Assembly (NCBI GenBank): GCA_015492755.1
Contig: WGEM01000062.1
Span: 1 to 16,080, forward strand
DNA length: 16,080 nt
Direction of reading: 5' to 3'
Source of the DNA: Gemmatimonadota bacterium
Lineage (GTDB): Bacteria; Gemmatimonadota; Gemmatimonadetes; Longimicrobiales; Gaopeijiaceae
Below are positions 1 to 6,914 of this stretch, piece by piece. Positions within the stretch are counted from its first letter, which is position 1, and every line of letters starts with the position of its first letter. The notes under the pieces are model-generated. The model did not search any database, was not told the DNA's origin, and was given only the letters and a program-made list of their open reading frames with translations. Made by a program: the position numbers and the translations under genes.

Positions 1-89
1 ACTCCCGCGTTCGCGCGGGGGCGGTGGTGAGACGCTCGCGCTTCGGCGCATCGCTTGGTGGCTCGAACGAGCCCGACTGAGGCAAGAAG
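1..89 (+). promoter_or_regulatory. Partial structured leader upstream of rpsJ
   Basis: This is non-coding sequence before rpsJ, cut by the window edge. Three small hairpins can be drawn: 2-9 with 14-21 (TTCG loop), 38-41 with 46-49 (a C-TTCG-G tetraloop, a very stable RNA loop type), and 60-64 with 69-73 (loop GAAC). A Shine-Dalgarno-like GAGG at 79-82 lies 7 bases before the rpsJ ATG. No -35/-10 pair is seen, so the promoter is probably further upstream or transcription reads through from an upstream gene. In E. coli the S10 leader is where L4 represses the operon; whether this leader does so is unknown. Confidence 0.4.
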
Positions 90-398
90 ATGGCTGATAG
101 GATTCGGATTCGACTGAAGGCGTTCGATCACTGGGTCGTCGATCAGACGGCCTCCGAGATCGTACGGACGGCGCAGAAGACGGGCGCGACGGTGCGGGGA
201 CCCATCCCGCTCCCCACGCGACGTCAGCGCTGGACGGTGCTGCGCTCCCCGCACATCGACAAGAAGAGCCGGGAGCAGTTCGAGCTGAGGACGCACAAGA
301 GGCTCATCGACATCGTCGAGAGCCGTCCGCAGACGATCGACGCCCTCACCAAGCTGGATCTCCCGGCGGGTGTGGACGTCGAGATCAAGGTCGATTGA
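90..398 (+). CDS. rpsJ: 30S ribosomal protein S10 (uS10)
   Basis: Small-subunit head protein that also acts as NusE in transcription antitermination in well-studied bacteria. The 102-residue length matches the family (about 100-105). Recognisable stretches are [15 protein letters not shown] near the N-terminus, the central GPIPLPT loop followed by the [18 protein letters not shown] segment, and the C-terminal [11 protein letters not shown] end. The ATG has a GAGG 7 bases upstream. It is the first gene of the S10 block and is followed by an unusually long 85-base spacer before rplC. No oddities are seen in the protein. Confidence 0.97.
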   Translation: MADRIRIRLKAFDHWVVDQTASEIVRTAQKTGATVRGPIPLPTRRQRWTVLRSPHIDKKSREQFELRTHKRLIDIVESRPQTIDALTKLDLPAGVDVEIKVD

Positions 399-483
399 AC
401 GAGGGACGGCGGTGGGTCGTGACGCACGCGTCGCGGAGGACCGTCGTGCTCGTCATCAGGTGCACTGAGGAGGACTCCGGAAG
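399..483 (+). promoter_or_regulatory. rpsJ-rplC spacer with hairpin
   Basis: An 85-base gap in an otherwise tightly packed block. A hairpin can be drawn with 418-424 pairing to 429-435 (one G-T pair) around a CACG loop. A possible enclosing pairing is GACGG 405-409 with CCGTC 441-445. A strong Shine-Dalgarno run, GAGGAGGA at 467-474, serves rplC. No promoter-like hexamer pair is visible. Function is not known; hairpins are frequent by chance at this GC content. Confidence 0.35.
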
Positions 484-1101
484 ATGCCCGGATTGATCGG
501 AAAAAAGATCGGCATGACGCGGATCTTCGATGACGAAGGGGTGCAGGTTCCCGTCACCGTCATCGAGGCAGGCCCGTGTCCGGTCGTGCAGGTGAAGTCC
601 GAAGACCGGGACGGCTATCGTGCCGTTCAGCTGGGCTTCGGGGCCAAGAAGGCCTCCAGGGCCACCCGCGCGGAGGTGGGACACGCCGCCCGCGCGGGAC
701 TCGAGGCGGCGCCGCGCTTCCTCCGGGAGTTCGCCGTGGAGAACGGCGAATCCTACGAGGTGGGGCAGGAGCTGACGGTGGAGATCTTCCAGCCCGGAGA
801 CCGGGTGAAGGTCACCGGCCGCTCCAAGGGGCGTGGATTCCAGGGCGTGGTGAAGCGTCACGGCTTCGCCGGACGCCCCGGCTCCCACGGTCACCCCATG
901 TCGCGGAATCCCGGCTCGCTGGGACCGGGCACCGATCCTTCCCGCGTCATCAAGGGCAAGAAGCTTCCCGGCCGCATGGGCGGGACCCGAACCACGATCC
1001 GTAACCTCCAGGTGGTCAAGGTGGACCCCGAGCGCAACCTGCTCTTCGTCAAGGGCGGCGTGCCGGGCTCCCGGGACGGCTACCTGCTGATCTCGAAGTG
1101 A
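484..1101 (+). CDS. rplC: 50S ribosomal protein L3 (uL3)
   Basis: Early-assembling large-subunit protein whose central loop reaches toward the peptidyl-transferase centre. The protein has 205 residues, against 209 in E. coli. It starts with the typical [13 protein letters not shown] motif. The central loop holds the conserved [17 protein letters not shown] segment, then [11 protein letters not shown] and [11 protein letters not shown], followed by the C-terminal beta-barrel strand ending near GYLLISK. A GAGGAGG ribosome-binding site lies about 9 bases before the ATG. Its TGA overlaps the rplD GTG by 4 bases (GTGA), which suggests coupled translation. Confidence 0.97.
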   Translation: MPGLIGKKIGMTRIFDDEGVQVPVTVIEAGPCPVVQVKSEDRDGYRAVQLGFGAKKASRATRAEVGHAARAGLEAAPRFLREFAVENGESYEVGQELTVEIFQPGDRVKVTGRSKGRGFQGVVKRHGFAGRPGSHGHPMSRNPGSLGPGTDPSRVIKGKKLPGRMGGTRTTIRNLQVVKVDPERNLLFVKGGVPGSRDGYLLISK

Positions 1102-1835
1102 GTGCCATGTACAAGGCGCGTTATTACAAGGCGGATGGCAAGAAAGGGCGGGCCCGGGCGCTTCCCGAGTCGCTCTTCGACGGCGTCGTCAACGAGACCG
1201 TGATGCACCGGGTGGTGACGGCCTACCTGGCCAACCAGCGTCAGGGCACCGCCGCGGCCAAGAACCGTTCAGCGGTGGCCGGCGGCGCGCGCAAGCCCTG
1301 GCGGCAGAAGGGTACGGGCCGGGCCCGGCAGGGCACCATCCGTGCGCCGCACTGGGAAGGCGGCGGTGTGGCGTTTCCGCCCATCCCCCACTCCTGGCGG
1401 CAGCGGGTGCCCCGGAAGGTCAGGGCCCTCGCACGGCGCTCGGCGTTCAACGATCGTGCCGAGCGCGACCGGGTGGTGCTGGTGGACCTGCCGGAGCTGG
1501 AGACTCCGCGGACGCGCGCCCTGGTGGAGTATCTCAGGGCCGTCGAGGCGGACGGGAAGGTGCTGATCCTCACCGACGGGCAGAAGGAGAACGTCTACCT
1601 CTCCGCCCGGAACCTGCCGCACGTCACCGTCCTGCCCTTCGGTACGGAGTCGGTGTACGACGTGCTCTGGGCGCAGACGGTGCTCATCGAGCGGAGTGCG
1701 CTGGAGGAGGCGGCCCGGTCCAGGGACGAGACGGCCGAGACGGCGGAGGTGGAGGAGCGGACGGACGAGGCCGCCGGTGACGCCGAGGCCGCGGCGCCTG
1801 CCGCCACGGAGACGGAGGGCGAGGACGATGCGTGA
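1098..1835 (+). CDS. rplD: 50S ribosomal protein L4 (uL4) with acidic C-terminal tail
   Basis: Large-subunit protein that lines the peptide exit tunnel; in E. coli it also represses the S10 operon. The tunnel loop is clear at about residues 64-92 (RKPWRQKGTGRARQGTIRAP, then HWEGGGVAF). The 245-residue length exceeds the usual ~200-210. The excess is a low-complexity acidic tail at about residues 206-245, made mostly of Glu, Asp, Ala and Thr. The GTG at 1098 is chosen because it makes a 4-base GTGA overlap with rplC; an ATG at 1107 in the same frame is a real alternative. The gene overlaps rplW by 8 bases, and the rplW ribosome-binding site lies inside the tail codons. Confidence 0.95.
   Translation: MSAMYKARYYKADGKKGRARALPESLFDGVVNETVMHRVVTAYLANQRQGTAAAKNRSAVAGGARKPWRQKGTGRARQGTIRAPHWEGGGVAFPPIPHSWRQRVPRKVRALARRSAFNDRAERDRVVLVDLPELETPRTRALVEYLRAVEADGKVLILTDGQKENVYLSARNLPHVTVLPFGTESVYDVLWAQTVLIERSALEEAARSRDETAETAEVEERTDEAAGDAEAAAPAATETEGEDDA
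1814..1824 (+). promoter_or_regulatory. rplW ribosome-binding region inside the L4 tail
   Basis: GGAGG at 1814-1818 and GAGG at 1821-1824 precede the rplW ATG at 1828. Both are made of the Glu-rich codons of the L4 acidic tail, so the same bases encode the tail and supply the ribosome-binding site. They also support the ATG at 1828 over more upstream starts in that frame. Confidence 0.55.
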
Positions 1836-2139
1836 CGCATACGACGTGATCCTGGCTCCCGTGGTCACGGAAAAGACCATGGAGCAGATGGAGAACGAGG
1901 GCGTCTACACCTTCCTGGTGCGTCAGGACGCCAACAAGATCGAGATCGGGCAGGCCGTGGAGCGGATCTGGGACGTGACGGTGAAGGACGTCCGGACCAT
2001 GCGCTACCAGGGCAAGGCCCGCCGTTCGCTGCTGGCCCGGCTGGCCCGGGACTGGAGCCGCGGCCGCCGTCCTTCCTTCAAGAAGGCGGTGGTGCGGCTC
2101 GGTGAGGGCGAGCACATCGAGCTCTACGAGGTGGGTTGA
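1828..2139 (+). CDS. rplW: 50S ribosomal protein L23 (uL23)
   Basis: Large-subunit protein at the tunnel exit, where signal recognition particle and trigger factor dock. The 103-residue product starts with [18 protein letters not shown], which matches the usual L23 opening (I..P..TEK). It continues with the [19 protein letters not shown] core and ends with the [21 protein letters not shown] strand. The reading frame stays open upstream to 1696, but those extra 44 codons read as Arg/Pro-rich sequence from the rplD tail in another frame and are not L23-like. The start overlaps rplD by 8 bases; the stop is 2 bases before rplB. Confidence 0.95.
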   Translation: MRDAYDVILAPVVTEKTMEQMENEGVYTFLVRQDANKIEIGQAVERIWDVTVKDVRTMRYQGKARRSLLARLARDWSRGRRPSFKKAVVRLGEGEHIELYEVG

Positions 2140-2141
2140 TC

Positions 2142-2984
2142 ATGGGTATCAAGAAGTTCAAGCCGATCACGCCGGGTCAGCGCCAGCGTTCGGTCCTCGC
2201 CAACGAGGTCCTGACGCGGAAGGGGCCGGAGAAGTCGCTCACCGAGCCGCTCAAGTCCAGCGGCGGCAGGAACCACCACGGGCGCATCACCGTGCGTCGG
2301 CGTGGGGGCGGTCACAAGCGCAAGTACCGGATCATCGACTTCAAGCGCAACAAGTTCGGCGTCGAGGGGACGGTCAAGCACATCGAGTACGACCCGAACC
2401 GCTCGGCGAACATCGCGCTCATTCATTACGCCGACGGTGAGAAGCGCTACATCCTGCACCCCAAGGGGCTGGAGGTGGGCGACCGGATCATGGCGGGGCC
2501 CGACGCCGACGTGCGGGTGGGCTGTGCGCTCCCCCTGGAGCTCATCCCCCTGGGCACCCAGGTCCACAACATCGAGCTGAAGCCGGGCAAGGGTGGTCAG
2601 ATGGTACGCTCCGCCGGCGCGTCCGCCCAGGTGGTGGCGAAGGAGGGTGACTACGTCACGCTCCGCCTCCCCTCCACCGAGGTGCGGCGGGTGCGCAAGG
2701 AGTGCTACGCCACCATCGGCGAGGTGGGCAACTCCGACCACGAGCTCACCGTCATCGGGAAGGCGGGCGCCAACCGGTGGCGGGGCCGCCGCCCGAAGGT
2801 GCGGGGTGTGGCGATGAACCCGGTGGATCACCCGCTGGGCGGCGGTGAAGGCCGCGCCTCCGGCGGACGTCCGGCGGTGACCCCGTGGGGTAAGCCCGAG
2901 GGGAAGAAGACCCGCAAGAAGAAGAAGCATTCCACCAAGCTGATCGTGCGCGGCCGCAAGCGCGGCAAGGCCACGCAGTCCTAG
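2142..2984 (+). CDS. rplB: 50S ribosomal protein L2 (uL2)
   Basis: One of the most conserved large-subunit proteins; it is needed for subunit association and peptidyl transfer. The product has 280 residues (273-277 is common). It shows [21 protein letters not shown] in the N-terminal domain, [13 protein letters not shown], and the [13 protein letters not shown] and LGEVGN-type (here IGEVGN) segments. The C-terminal signature reads [17 protein letters not shown], where most bacteria have HPHGGG: the first His (the H229 equivalent of E. coli) is kept and the second is Leu (CTG). A TTG in frame at 2136 is rejected because the ATG at 2142 has GAGGTGGG at 2128-2135 and gives the normal MGIKKFKP start. 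The basic tail [19 protein letters not shown] is typical. Confidence 0.97.
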   Translation: MGIKKFKPITPGQRQRSVLANEVLTRKGPEKSLTEPLKSSGGRNHHGRITVRRRGGGHKRKYRIIDFKRNKFGVEGTVKHIEYDPNRSANIALIHYADGEKRYILHPKGLEVGDRIMAGPDADVRVGCALPLELIPLGTQVHNIELKPGKGGQMVRSAGASAQVVAKEGDYVTLRLPSTEVRRVRKECYATIGEVGNSDHELTVIGKAGANRWRGRRPKVRGVAMNPVDHPLGGGEGRASGGRPAVTPWGKPEGKKTRKKKKHSTKLIVRGRKRGKATQS

Positions 2985-2999
2985 GCGGGAGTACGAGCA

Positions 3000-3284
3000 A
3001 TGCCGCGTAGTGTGAAGAAGGGACCGTTCATCGACCCGAAGCTCCTGAAGAAGGTGCAGGAGATGAACGCCCGCAATGAGAAGAAGGTGATCAAGACCTG
3101 GTCGCGGGCCTCCACGATCTCTCCGGAGTTCGTGGGGCACACCGTGGCGGTCCATAACGGGAACAAGTTCATCCCGGTCTACATCACCGAGAACATGGTG
3201 GGGCACAAGCTGGGCGAGTTCGCGCCCACGCGGCTCTTCCGTGGTCACGGGGGCAAGCTGGCCGACAAGAGGGGCGGACGGTGA
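3000..3284 (+). CDS. rpsS: 30S ribosomal protein S19 (uS19)
   Basis: Small-subunit head protein that pairs with S13 near the A site. Its 94 residues match the family length. Landmarks are [18 protein letters not shown] at the N-terminus, [20 protein letters not shown] in the middle, and [18 protein letters not shown] near the end. The ATG follows rplB by 15 bases with GGCGGGAG between them. The TGA overlaps the rplV GTG by 4 bases. Confidence 0.97.
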   Translation: MPRSVKKGPFIDPKLLKKVQEMNARNEKKVIKTWSRASTISPEFVGHTVAVHNGNKFIPVYITENMVGHKLGEFAPTRLFRGHGGKLADKRGGR

Positions 3285-3643
3285 GCGAGATGAAAGCGAA
3301 AGCCATCGCCCGGTACGTCCGCATGAGCCCGCGTAAGGTGCGGCTCGTGGTGGACCAGATCCGGGGTAAGTCGGTGAACGAAGCGTACGCCATTCTCCAG
3401 TTCTCCAAGAAGGGAGCGGCCGAGCCGGTGAGCAAGACGCTGCGCTCGGCGGTGGCGAACGCCCAGTACAAGTCGCAGGACGAAGGCGAACTCGTGGACG
3501 TCGACGACCTGTTCGTGGCCGAGGCCTACGTGGATGAGGGGCCGACGCTACGCCGCTGGCGTGCCGCGGCACAGGGCCGGGCCGCGCCCATCCGCAAGCG
3601 GACGAGCCACATCACCGTGGTCGTCGAAACGAAGGAAGCATAA
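3281..3643 (+). CDS. rplV: 50S ribosomal protein L22 (uL22)
   Basis: Large-subunit protein whose long beta-hairpin lines the exit tunnel opposite L4. The 120-residue product shows the [18 protein letters not shown] opening, the [11 protein letters not shown] helix, and the hairpin tip [20 protein letters not shown]. The GTG at 3281 overlaps the rpsS stop (GTGA) and has GAGGGG at 3269-3274, 6 bases upstream. An ATG at 3290 gives the more usual MKAKAIARY start but lies too far from that site, so the start has some doubt. The stop shares one base with the rpsC start (TAATG). Confidence 0.96.
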   Translation: MSEMKAKAIARYVRMSPRKVRLVVDQIRGKSVNEAYAILQFSKKGAAEPVSKTLRSAVANAQYKSQDEGELVDVDDLFVAEAYVDEGPTLRRWRAAAQGRAAPIRKRTSHITVVVETKEA

Positions 3644-4302
3644 TGGGTCAGAAGACACACCCGACGGGATTCCGGCTGGGGATCGTCAAGGACTGGGAGT
3701 CGCGTTGGTACGCGGAGCGGGACTTTCCTCGCCTCCTGAAAGAGGACGAGACCATCCGCAAGTACCTCCGCAAGCGTCTTGGCCATGCGGCGCTCTCCCG
3801 TGTGGAGATCGAGCGCAAGCCCAGCAAGATCGTGGTGACGTTGCACACCGCGCGTCCCGGCGTGGTCATCGGGAAGCGGGGCGCCGAGGTGGACAAGCTG
3901 CGTGACGAGCTGGCGCTCCTCACCAACTCGGAGATCTCGGTGAACGTGGAGGAGATCAAGCGCCCGGAGATCGACGCGTACCTGGTGGCGGAGAACGTGG
4001 CGCACCAGCTGCGTCAGCGCATCTCCTTCCGCCGCGCCATGAAGCGCGCCGTGCAGGCGGCGATGCGTGCGGGCGCCGAGGGGATCAAGATCCAGTGCGC
4101 CGGCCGGCTGGGCGGCGCCGAGATCGCGCGCACCGAGGGATACAATGAGGGCCGTGTGCCCCTCCACACCCTCCGCGCCGACATCGATTACGCACAGGTG
4201 CCGGCGTTCACCACCTACGGGGTCGTGGGTGTGAAGTGCTGGATCTTCAAGGGAGAGGTCGTGGAGGAGCGGCGGGGCCGCACGTACTCCACGGGCGCCT
4301 GA
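3643..4302 (+). CDS. rpsC: 30S ribosomal protein S3 (uS3)
   Basis: Small-subunit protein at the mRNA entry channel, with helicase-linked function in known ribosomes. The 219-residue product begins [19 protein letters not shown]. The type II KH domain has the GxxG loop GKRG at residues 77-80. The C-terminal domain contains [27 protein letters not shown] and [10 protein letters not shown]. The C-terminal end is short ([12 protein letters not shown]). GAAGGAAG lies just upstream of the ATG, and the start shares one base with the rplV stop. Confidence 0.97.
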   Translation: MGQKTHPTGFRLGIVKDWESRWYAERDFPRLLKEDETIRKYLRKRLGHAALSRVEIERKPSKIVVTLHTARPGVVIGKRGAEVDKLRDELALLTNSEISVNVEEIKRPEIDAYLVAENVAHQLRQRISFRRAMKRAVQAAMRAGAEGIKIQCAGRLGGAEIARTEGYNEGRVPLHTLRADIDYAQVPAFTTYGVVGVKCWIFKGEVVEERRGRTYSTGA

Positions 4303-4319
4303 ACCGGTAGAGGACAACC

Positions 4320-4736
4320 ATGCTTGCACCGAAAAGAGTTCGGCACCGGAAGACGCATAAGGGTCGCATGCGCGGCAAGGCGTATCGCGGCAACCGTGTC
4401 TCCTTCGGTGAGTACGGCCTGATGGCGCTGGAGCCGTCGTGGATCACCAACCGTCAGATCGAGGCGGCGCGTGTGGCCATGACCCGCCACATCAAGCGTG
4501 GCGGAAAGGTCTGGATCCGCATCTTCCCCGACAAACCCATCACCAGGAAGCCGGCGGAGACGCGCATGGGGAAGGGGAAGGGCAATCCCGAGTCCTGGGT
4601 GGCCGTGGTGAAGCCGGGGCGGATCATGTTCGAGCTGGAAGGCGTGCCGGAGCACGTGGCGGAACGCGCCATGGAACTGGCGGCCGCGAAGCTCCCCATC
4701 AAGTGCAAGTTCGTCGTGCGCGAGCGACAGCTCTAA
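4320..4736 (+). CDS. rplP: 50S ribosomal protein L16 (uL16)
   Basis: Large-subunit protein next to the A- and P-site tRNAs. The 138-residue product matches the family (136-144). It starts [20 protein letters not shown], carries [21 protein letters not shown], then [20 protein letters not shown] and the C-terminal [14 protein letters not shown]82 sits at the position of E. coli R81, the residue hydroxylated by the YcfD oxygenase in that species; whether it is modified here cannot be seen. GAGGA at 4310-4314 lies 5 bases before the ATG. Confidence 0.97.
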   Translation: MLAPKRVRHRKTHKGRMRGKAYRGNRVSFGEYGLMALEPSWITNRQIEAARVAMTRHIKRGGKVWIRIFPDKPITRKPAETRMGKGKGNPESWVAVVKPGRIMFELEGVPEHVAERAMELAAAKLPIKCKFVVRERQL

Positions 4737-4758
4737 GGCGTCGCCGGGGCACGAAGGC

Positions 4759-4763
4759 AGGAG
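4759..4763 (+). promoter_or_regulatory. Ribosome-binding site that decides the rpmC start
   Basis: AGGAG touches the first in-frame ATG (4764) directly but sits 6 bases before the second ATG (4770). This spacing favours the second ATG, which also gives the family-typical MKAEDIR start. Confidence 0.7.
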
Positions 4764-4769
4764 ATGACG

Positions 4770-4970
4770 ATGAAGGCAGAAGACATCCGCGACTGGGACG
4801 ACTCGGAGATCGAGGCGCGCCTCAAGGAGCTCAAGGAGGAGCACTTCAAGCTCCGCTTCCAGAGGTCCATGATGGAGCTGGAGGATCCCAAGCTCCCCGG
4901 GCGGATCCGGCGCGACATCGCGCGCCTGAAGACCATCCAGCGCGAGCGACAGCTCGCCCGTAACGGCTGA
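4770..4970 (+). CDS. rpmC: 50S ribosomal protein L29 (uL29)
   Basis: Small helical large-subunit protein at the tunnel exit beside L23. The 66-residue product forms the usual two-helix hairpin: [20 protein letters not shown], the [10 protein letters not shown] turn (the typical LFxLRFQ-like segment), and the C-terminal [16 protein letters not shown] helix. The ATG at 4770 is preferred over the ATG two codons upstream because of the ribosome-binding site spacing. It follows rplP by 33 bases and is 14 bases ahead of rpsQ. Confidence 0.95.
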   Translation: MKAEDIRDWDDSEIEARLKELKEEHFKLRFQRSMMELEDPKLPGRIRRDIARLKTIQRERQLARNG

Positions 4971-4984
4971 GGGGCGCGTATCCG

Positions 4985-5308
4985 ATGAGTGAGAAGAACA
5001 TGGAGCAGGCGAACGAGACCGCCGTGGCCGAGGACACGTCCACCCAGGAACAGGCCCACCGCCGCCGGCGCAAGGTCCGCACCGGTGTGGTGGTGAGCGA
5101 CAGGGCGGACAAGACCGTGACGGTGCTCGTGGAGCGGCAGTTCCCTCATCCGCTGTACGGGAAGGGCGTGAAGCGCTCCAAGAAGTACCACGCCCACGAC
5201 GAGAACAACGAATACCGGGTGGGCGACCGGGTGCGAATCATGGAAACGCGCCCGCTCTCCAAGACCAAGCGCTGGCGGGTGGTGGAGCTCATCGAGCGGC
5301 CCGAGTGA
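4985..5308 (+). CDS. rpsQ: 30S ribosomal protein S17 (uS17) with N-terminal extension
   Basis: Primary 16S rRNA-binding OB-fold protein. The core starts near residue 27 ([20 protein letters not shown]) and carries [30 protein letters not shown] and RPLSKTKRW. The total length of 107 residues compares with about 80-90 in most bacteria. The extra ~25 N-terminal residues are rich in Glu, Ala, Thr and Gln and lead into an RRRRK cluster. GAGGGG at 4969-4974, overlapping the rpmC stop, lies 10 bases before the ATG at 4985. An internal ATG at 5000 would shorten the extension but has no better site. It is the last gene of the S10 block. Confidence 0.95.
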   Translation: MSEKNMEQANETAVAEDTSTQEQAHRRRRKVRTGVVVSDRADKTVTVLVERQFPHPLYGKGVKRSKKYHAHDENNEYRVGDRVRIMETRPLSKTKRWRVVELIERPE

Positions 5309-5348
5309 GCCTGAAGGCTTTGTACATACAAGCACGCGAGACTGACCG
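5309..5348 (+). promoter_or_regulatory. AT-rich dyad at the S10/spc boundary
   Basis: This 40-base spacer contains an imperfect inverted repeat at 5317-5333 (GCTTTGTA, CA, TACAAGC; one unpaired T), which stands out as AT-rich in a GC-rich region. It lies where the S10 and spc operons separate in E. coli. No convincing -35/-10 pair or T-run is present, so it is not called a promoter or terminator. There is also no clear Shine-Dalgarno sequence for rplN in it. Confidence 0.3.
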
Positions 5349-5717
5349 ATGATTCAGCAGGAGTCGATCCTTCGGATCGCCGACAACACCGGCGCCAAAT
5401 CGGCGCTGTGCATCCGGGTCCTGGGTGGCTCGGGGCGCCGCTACGCGGGCGTCGGTGACGTGATCGTCGCCACCGTGAAGGATGCCATCCCCAACGCGGG
5501 GATCAAGAAAGGCGACGTGGTACGCGCGGTGGTGGTTCGCACGGCCAAAGAAACGCGCCGCAAGGACGGCACCTACATCCGCTTCGACGACAACGCGGCG
5601 GTGATCATCAACCCCCAGGGCGAGCCCCGGGGCACACGCATCTTCGGGCCGGTGGCGCGGGAGCTGCGCGAGAAGAAGTACATGAAGATCGTATCCCTGG
5701 CACCCGAGGTACTCTGA
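5349..5717 (+). CDS. rplN: 50S ribosomal protein L14 (uL14)
   Basis: Large-subunit protein at the subunit interface (bridge with 16S rRNA, contact with L19). The 122-residue length is exactly family-typical. It starts [20 protein letters not shown] and has [46 protein letters not shown], and [20 protein letters not shown]. It is the first gene of the spc block, as in E. coli. Its ribosome-binding site is weak. The stop shares one base with the rplX ATG. Confidence 0.97.
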   Translation: MIQQESILRIADNTGAKSALCIRVLGGSGRRYAGVGDVIVATVKDAIPNAGIKKGDVVRAVVVRTAKETRRKDGTYIRFDDNAAVIINPQGEPRGTRIFGPVARELREKKYMKIVSLAPEVL

Positions 5718-6052
5718 TGTCCAGGCCGAAATTCAAGATCATGAAGGGCGACCGTGTGCGCGTCATCCGCGGCAATGACCGCGGGCTGGAGGGCACGGTG
5801 CTTGAGGTGCTCCCCAAGGAGCAGCGGGTGCGTGTGGAGGGTGTGAACATGCGCAAGCGGCACACCCGCCCCACGGAGGCCAACCCCGATGGTGGGATCA
5901 TCACCTTCGAGGCGCCCATTCACATCTCCAACGTGATGCTCGTCGACCCGGCCACGGAGACGGCCAGCCGGGTACGGATGCGCGTGGGAGCGGACGGGAC
6001 CAAGGAGCGGATCGCCGTCAAGACCGGCAACCCCGTTCCGAGGCCGCAGTAA
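5717..6052 (+). CDS. rplX: 50S ribosomal protein L24 (uL24)
   Basis: Assembly-initiating large-subunit protein with a KOW motif. The 111-residue product has the KOW region near the start (KGDRVRVIRGNDRGLEGTVL), the GVNMRKRHTRPT segment, and GGIITFEAPIHISNVMLVDP, which matches bacterial L24. The C-terminal part (SRVRMRVGADGTKERIAVKT) is also typical. The start is tightly coupled to rplN (TGATG). It is followed by a 71-base spacer, long for this block. Confidence 0.96.
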   Translation: MSRPKFKIMKGDRVRVIRGNDRGLEGTVLEVLPKEQRVRVEGVNMRKRHTRPTEANPDGGIITFEAPIHISNVMLVDPATETASRVRMRVGADGTKERIAVKTGNPVPRPQ

Positions 6053-6123
6053 GGACGACGTCGACCGGAGCGCAGCGGGAGTGACGCGCCGGACGGCAGG
6101 CACGACGCAATAGAGACGGAGAC
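6053..6123 (+). promoter_or_regulatory. rplX-rplE spacer with hairpin (S8-operator position)
   Basis: This 71-base gap contains a near-palindrome centred on CGACGTCG (6053-6066) and a possible hairpin: CCG 6065-6067 plus GCGC 6070-6073 pairing with GCGC 6086-6089 plus CGG 6090-6092, with a GA bulge and a 12-base loop. GGAG at 6118-6121 serves rplE. In E. coli the S8 protein represses the spc operon by binding mRNA at this same junction. Position alone suggests a regulatory role; I could not establish likeness to the 16S S8 site. Confidence 0.35.
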
Positions 6124-6699
6124 ATGGAACCAAGACTGAAGGTTCACTACGAGAACCACGTGAAGCCCAAGCTCCAGGCGGAGTTCGGGTTCAAGAACCC
6201 GCACCAGATCCCCAAGGTGGTGAAGGTGGTGCTGAACGTGGGCATCGGGGAGGCCTCGCGGGACCAGAAGCTCCTGGAGAGCGTGATGGATGAGCTTGCG
6301 GTCATCAGCGGCCAGAAGCCCACGCTGAACCGCGCCAAGCGCTCCATCGCGAACTTCCAGCTTCGTGAGGGGATGCCGGTGGGGGCGTCGGTGACGCTGC
6401 GGGGAGACCGCATGTGGTACTTCCTGGATCGCCTCATCGCCACGGCGATTCCACGCGTACGCGACTTCCGGGGGCTGAACACCCGGTCCTTCGACGGACG
6501 CGGGAATTACACCATGGGCGTGCGGGAGCAGATCATCTTCCCGGAGATCGACTACGACAACGTCCGGAAGATCCACGGGATGGACATCACCGTCGTGACC
6601 TCGACGGACAAAGACGACGAGGCGTTCGCCCTCCTGCGCGAGTTGGGTTTCCCCTTCCGCGGTCAGGTGCCGGTGCAGATCGGCCAGGCTGCCTCCTGA
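6124..6699 (+). CDS. rplE: 50S ribosomal protein L5 (uL5)
   Basis: 5S rRNA-binding protein of the central protuberance that contacts S13. The 191 residues slightly exceed the usual ~180. Landmarks are [20 protein letters not shown], the [10 protein letters not shown] motif, [20 protein letters not shown], and the [14 protein letters not shown] segment, followed by the [20 protein letters not shown] helix. The few extra residues at the C-terminus ([13 protein letters not shown]) are unremarkable. The start has GGAG just upstream; the 71-base spacer before it may hold regulation. Confidence 0.97.
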   Translation: MEPRLKVHYENHVKPKLQAEFGFKNPHQIPKVVKVVLNVGIGEASRDQKLLESVMDELAVISGQKPTLNRAKRSIANFQLREGMPVGASVTLRGDRMWYFLDRLIATAIPRVRDFRGLNTRSFDGRGNYTMGVREQIIFPEIDYDNVRKIHGMDITVVTSTDKDDEAFALLRELGFPFRGQVPVQIGQAAS

Positions 6700-6715
6700 G
6701 AGAGAGAGTTTTCGA

Positions 6716-6901
6716 ATGGCAAGAAAGGCGCTCATCGAGAAGTCCAAACGGAAGCCCAAGTTCGCAGTCCGGCAGCGGTTCCGCTGCCAGCGCTGCGGGC
6801 GTCCGAGGGCGTTCCTGCGGAAGTTCGGCATCTGCCGGATCTGCTTCCGAGAGATGTCGCTGAGGGGAGAGATCCCCGGCGTGCGCAAGTCGAGCTGGTA
6901 G
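6716..6901 (+). CDS. rpsN: 30S ribosomal protein S14, zinc-binding type (uS14)
   Basis: Small-subunit head protein. This is the short 61-residue zinc form (often labelled rpsZ or S14 type Z). Two Cys pairs, C24-x2-C27 and C40-x2-C43, make the zinc site in the [20 protein letters not shown] region, and the end is the typical [11 protein letters not shown]. The long zinc-free form found in E. coli is not present in the window. It follows rplE by 16 bases with a GAGAGAGAG run upstream, and sits 13 bases before rpsH. Confidence 0.97.
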   Translation: MARKALIEKSKRKPKFAVRQRFRCQRCGRPRAFLRKFGICRICFREMSLRGEIPGVRKSSW

Positions 6902-6914
6902 AGGAATCAACGTC

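Noticed and set aside
2-21. TTCG-loop hairpin as an intrinsic terminator of an upstream gene
   Set aside because: The stem is good, but G-rich sequence and no T-run follows it. It may still be part of a leader.
1-89. The possible end of a tuf (EF-Tu) gene
   Set aside because: None of the three plus frames reads like an EF-Tu C-terminus; one stops at 28-30, one ends at 76-78 with an Arg/Ser/Gly-rich reading, and the third gives unrelated sequence and runs into rpsJ.
1696-1827. A 44-residue N-terminal extension of L23
   Set aside because: It lies in rplD in another frame, is Arg/Pro-rich, and the ATG at 1828 matches the family start with a nearby ribosome-binding site.
2136-2144. TTG start for rplB two codons before the ATG
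   Set aside because: The ATG at 2142 has a well-spaced ribosome-binding site and gives the normal L2 N-terminus.
2124-3572. A 482-codon minus-strand open frame opposite rplB, rpsS and rplV
   Set aside because: It fully overlaps three conserved ribosomal genes, has no recognisable motif, and has the Arg/Pro/His-rich look of a shadow frame.
5300-5329. A promoter for rplN using TACATA as -10
   Set aside because: No acceptable -35 hexamer is found at 16-18 bases upstream, so the AT-rich site is described as a dyad only.
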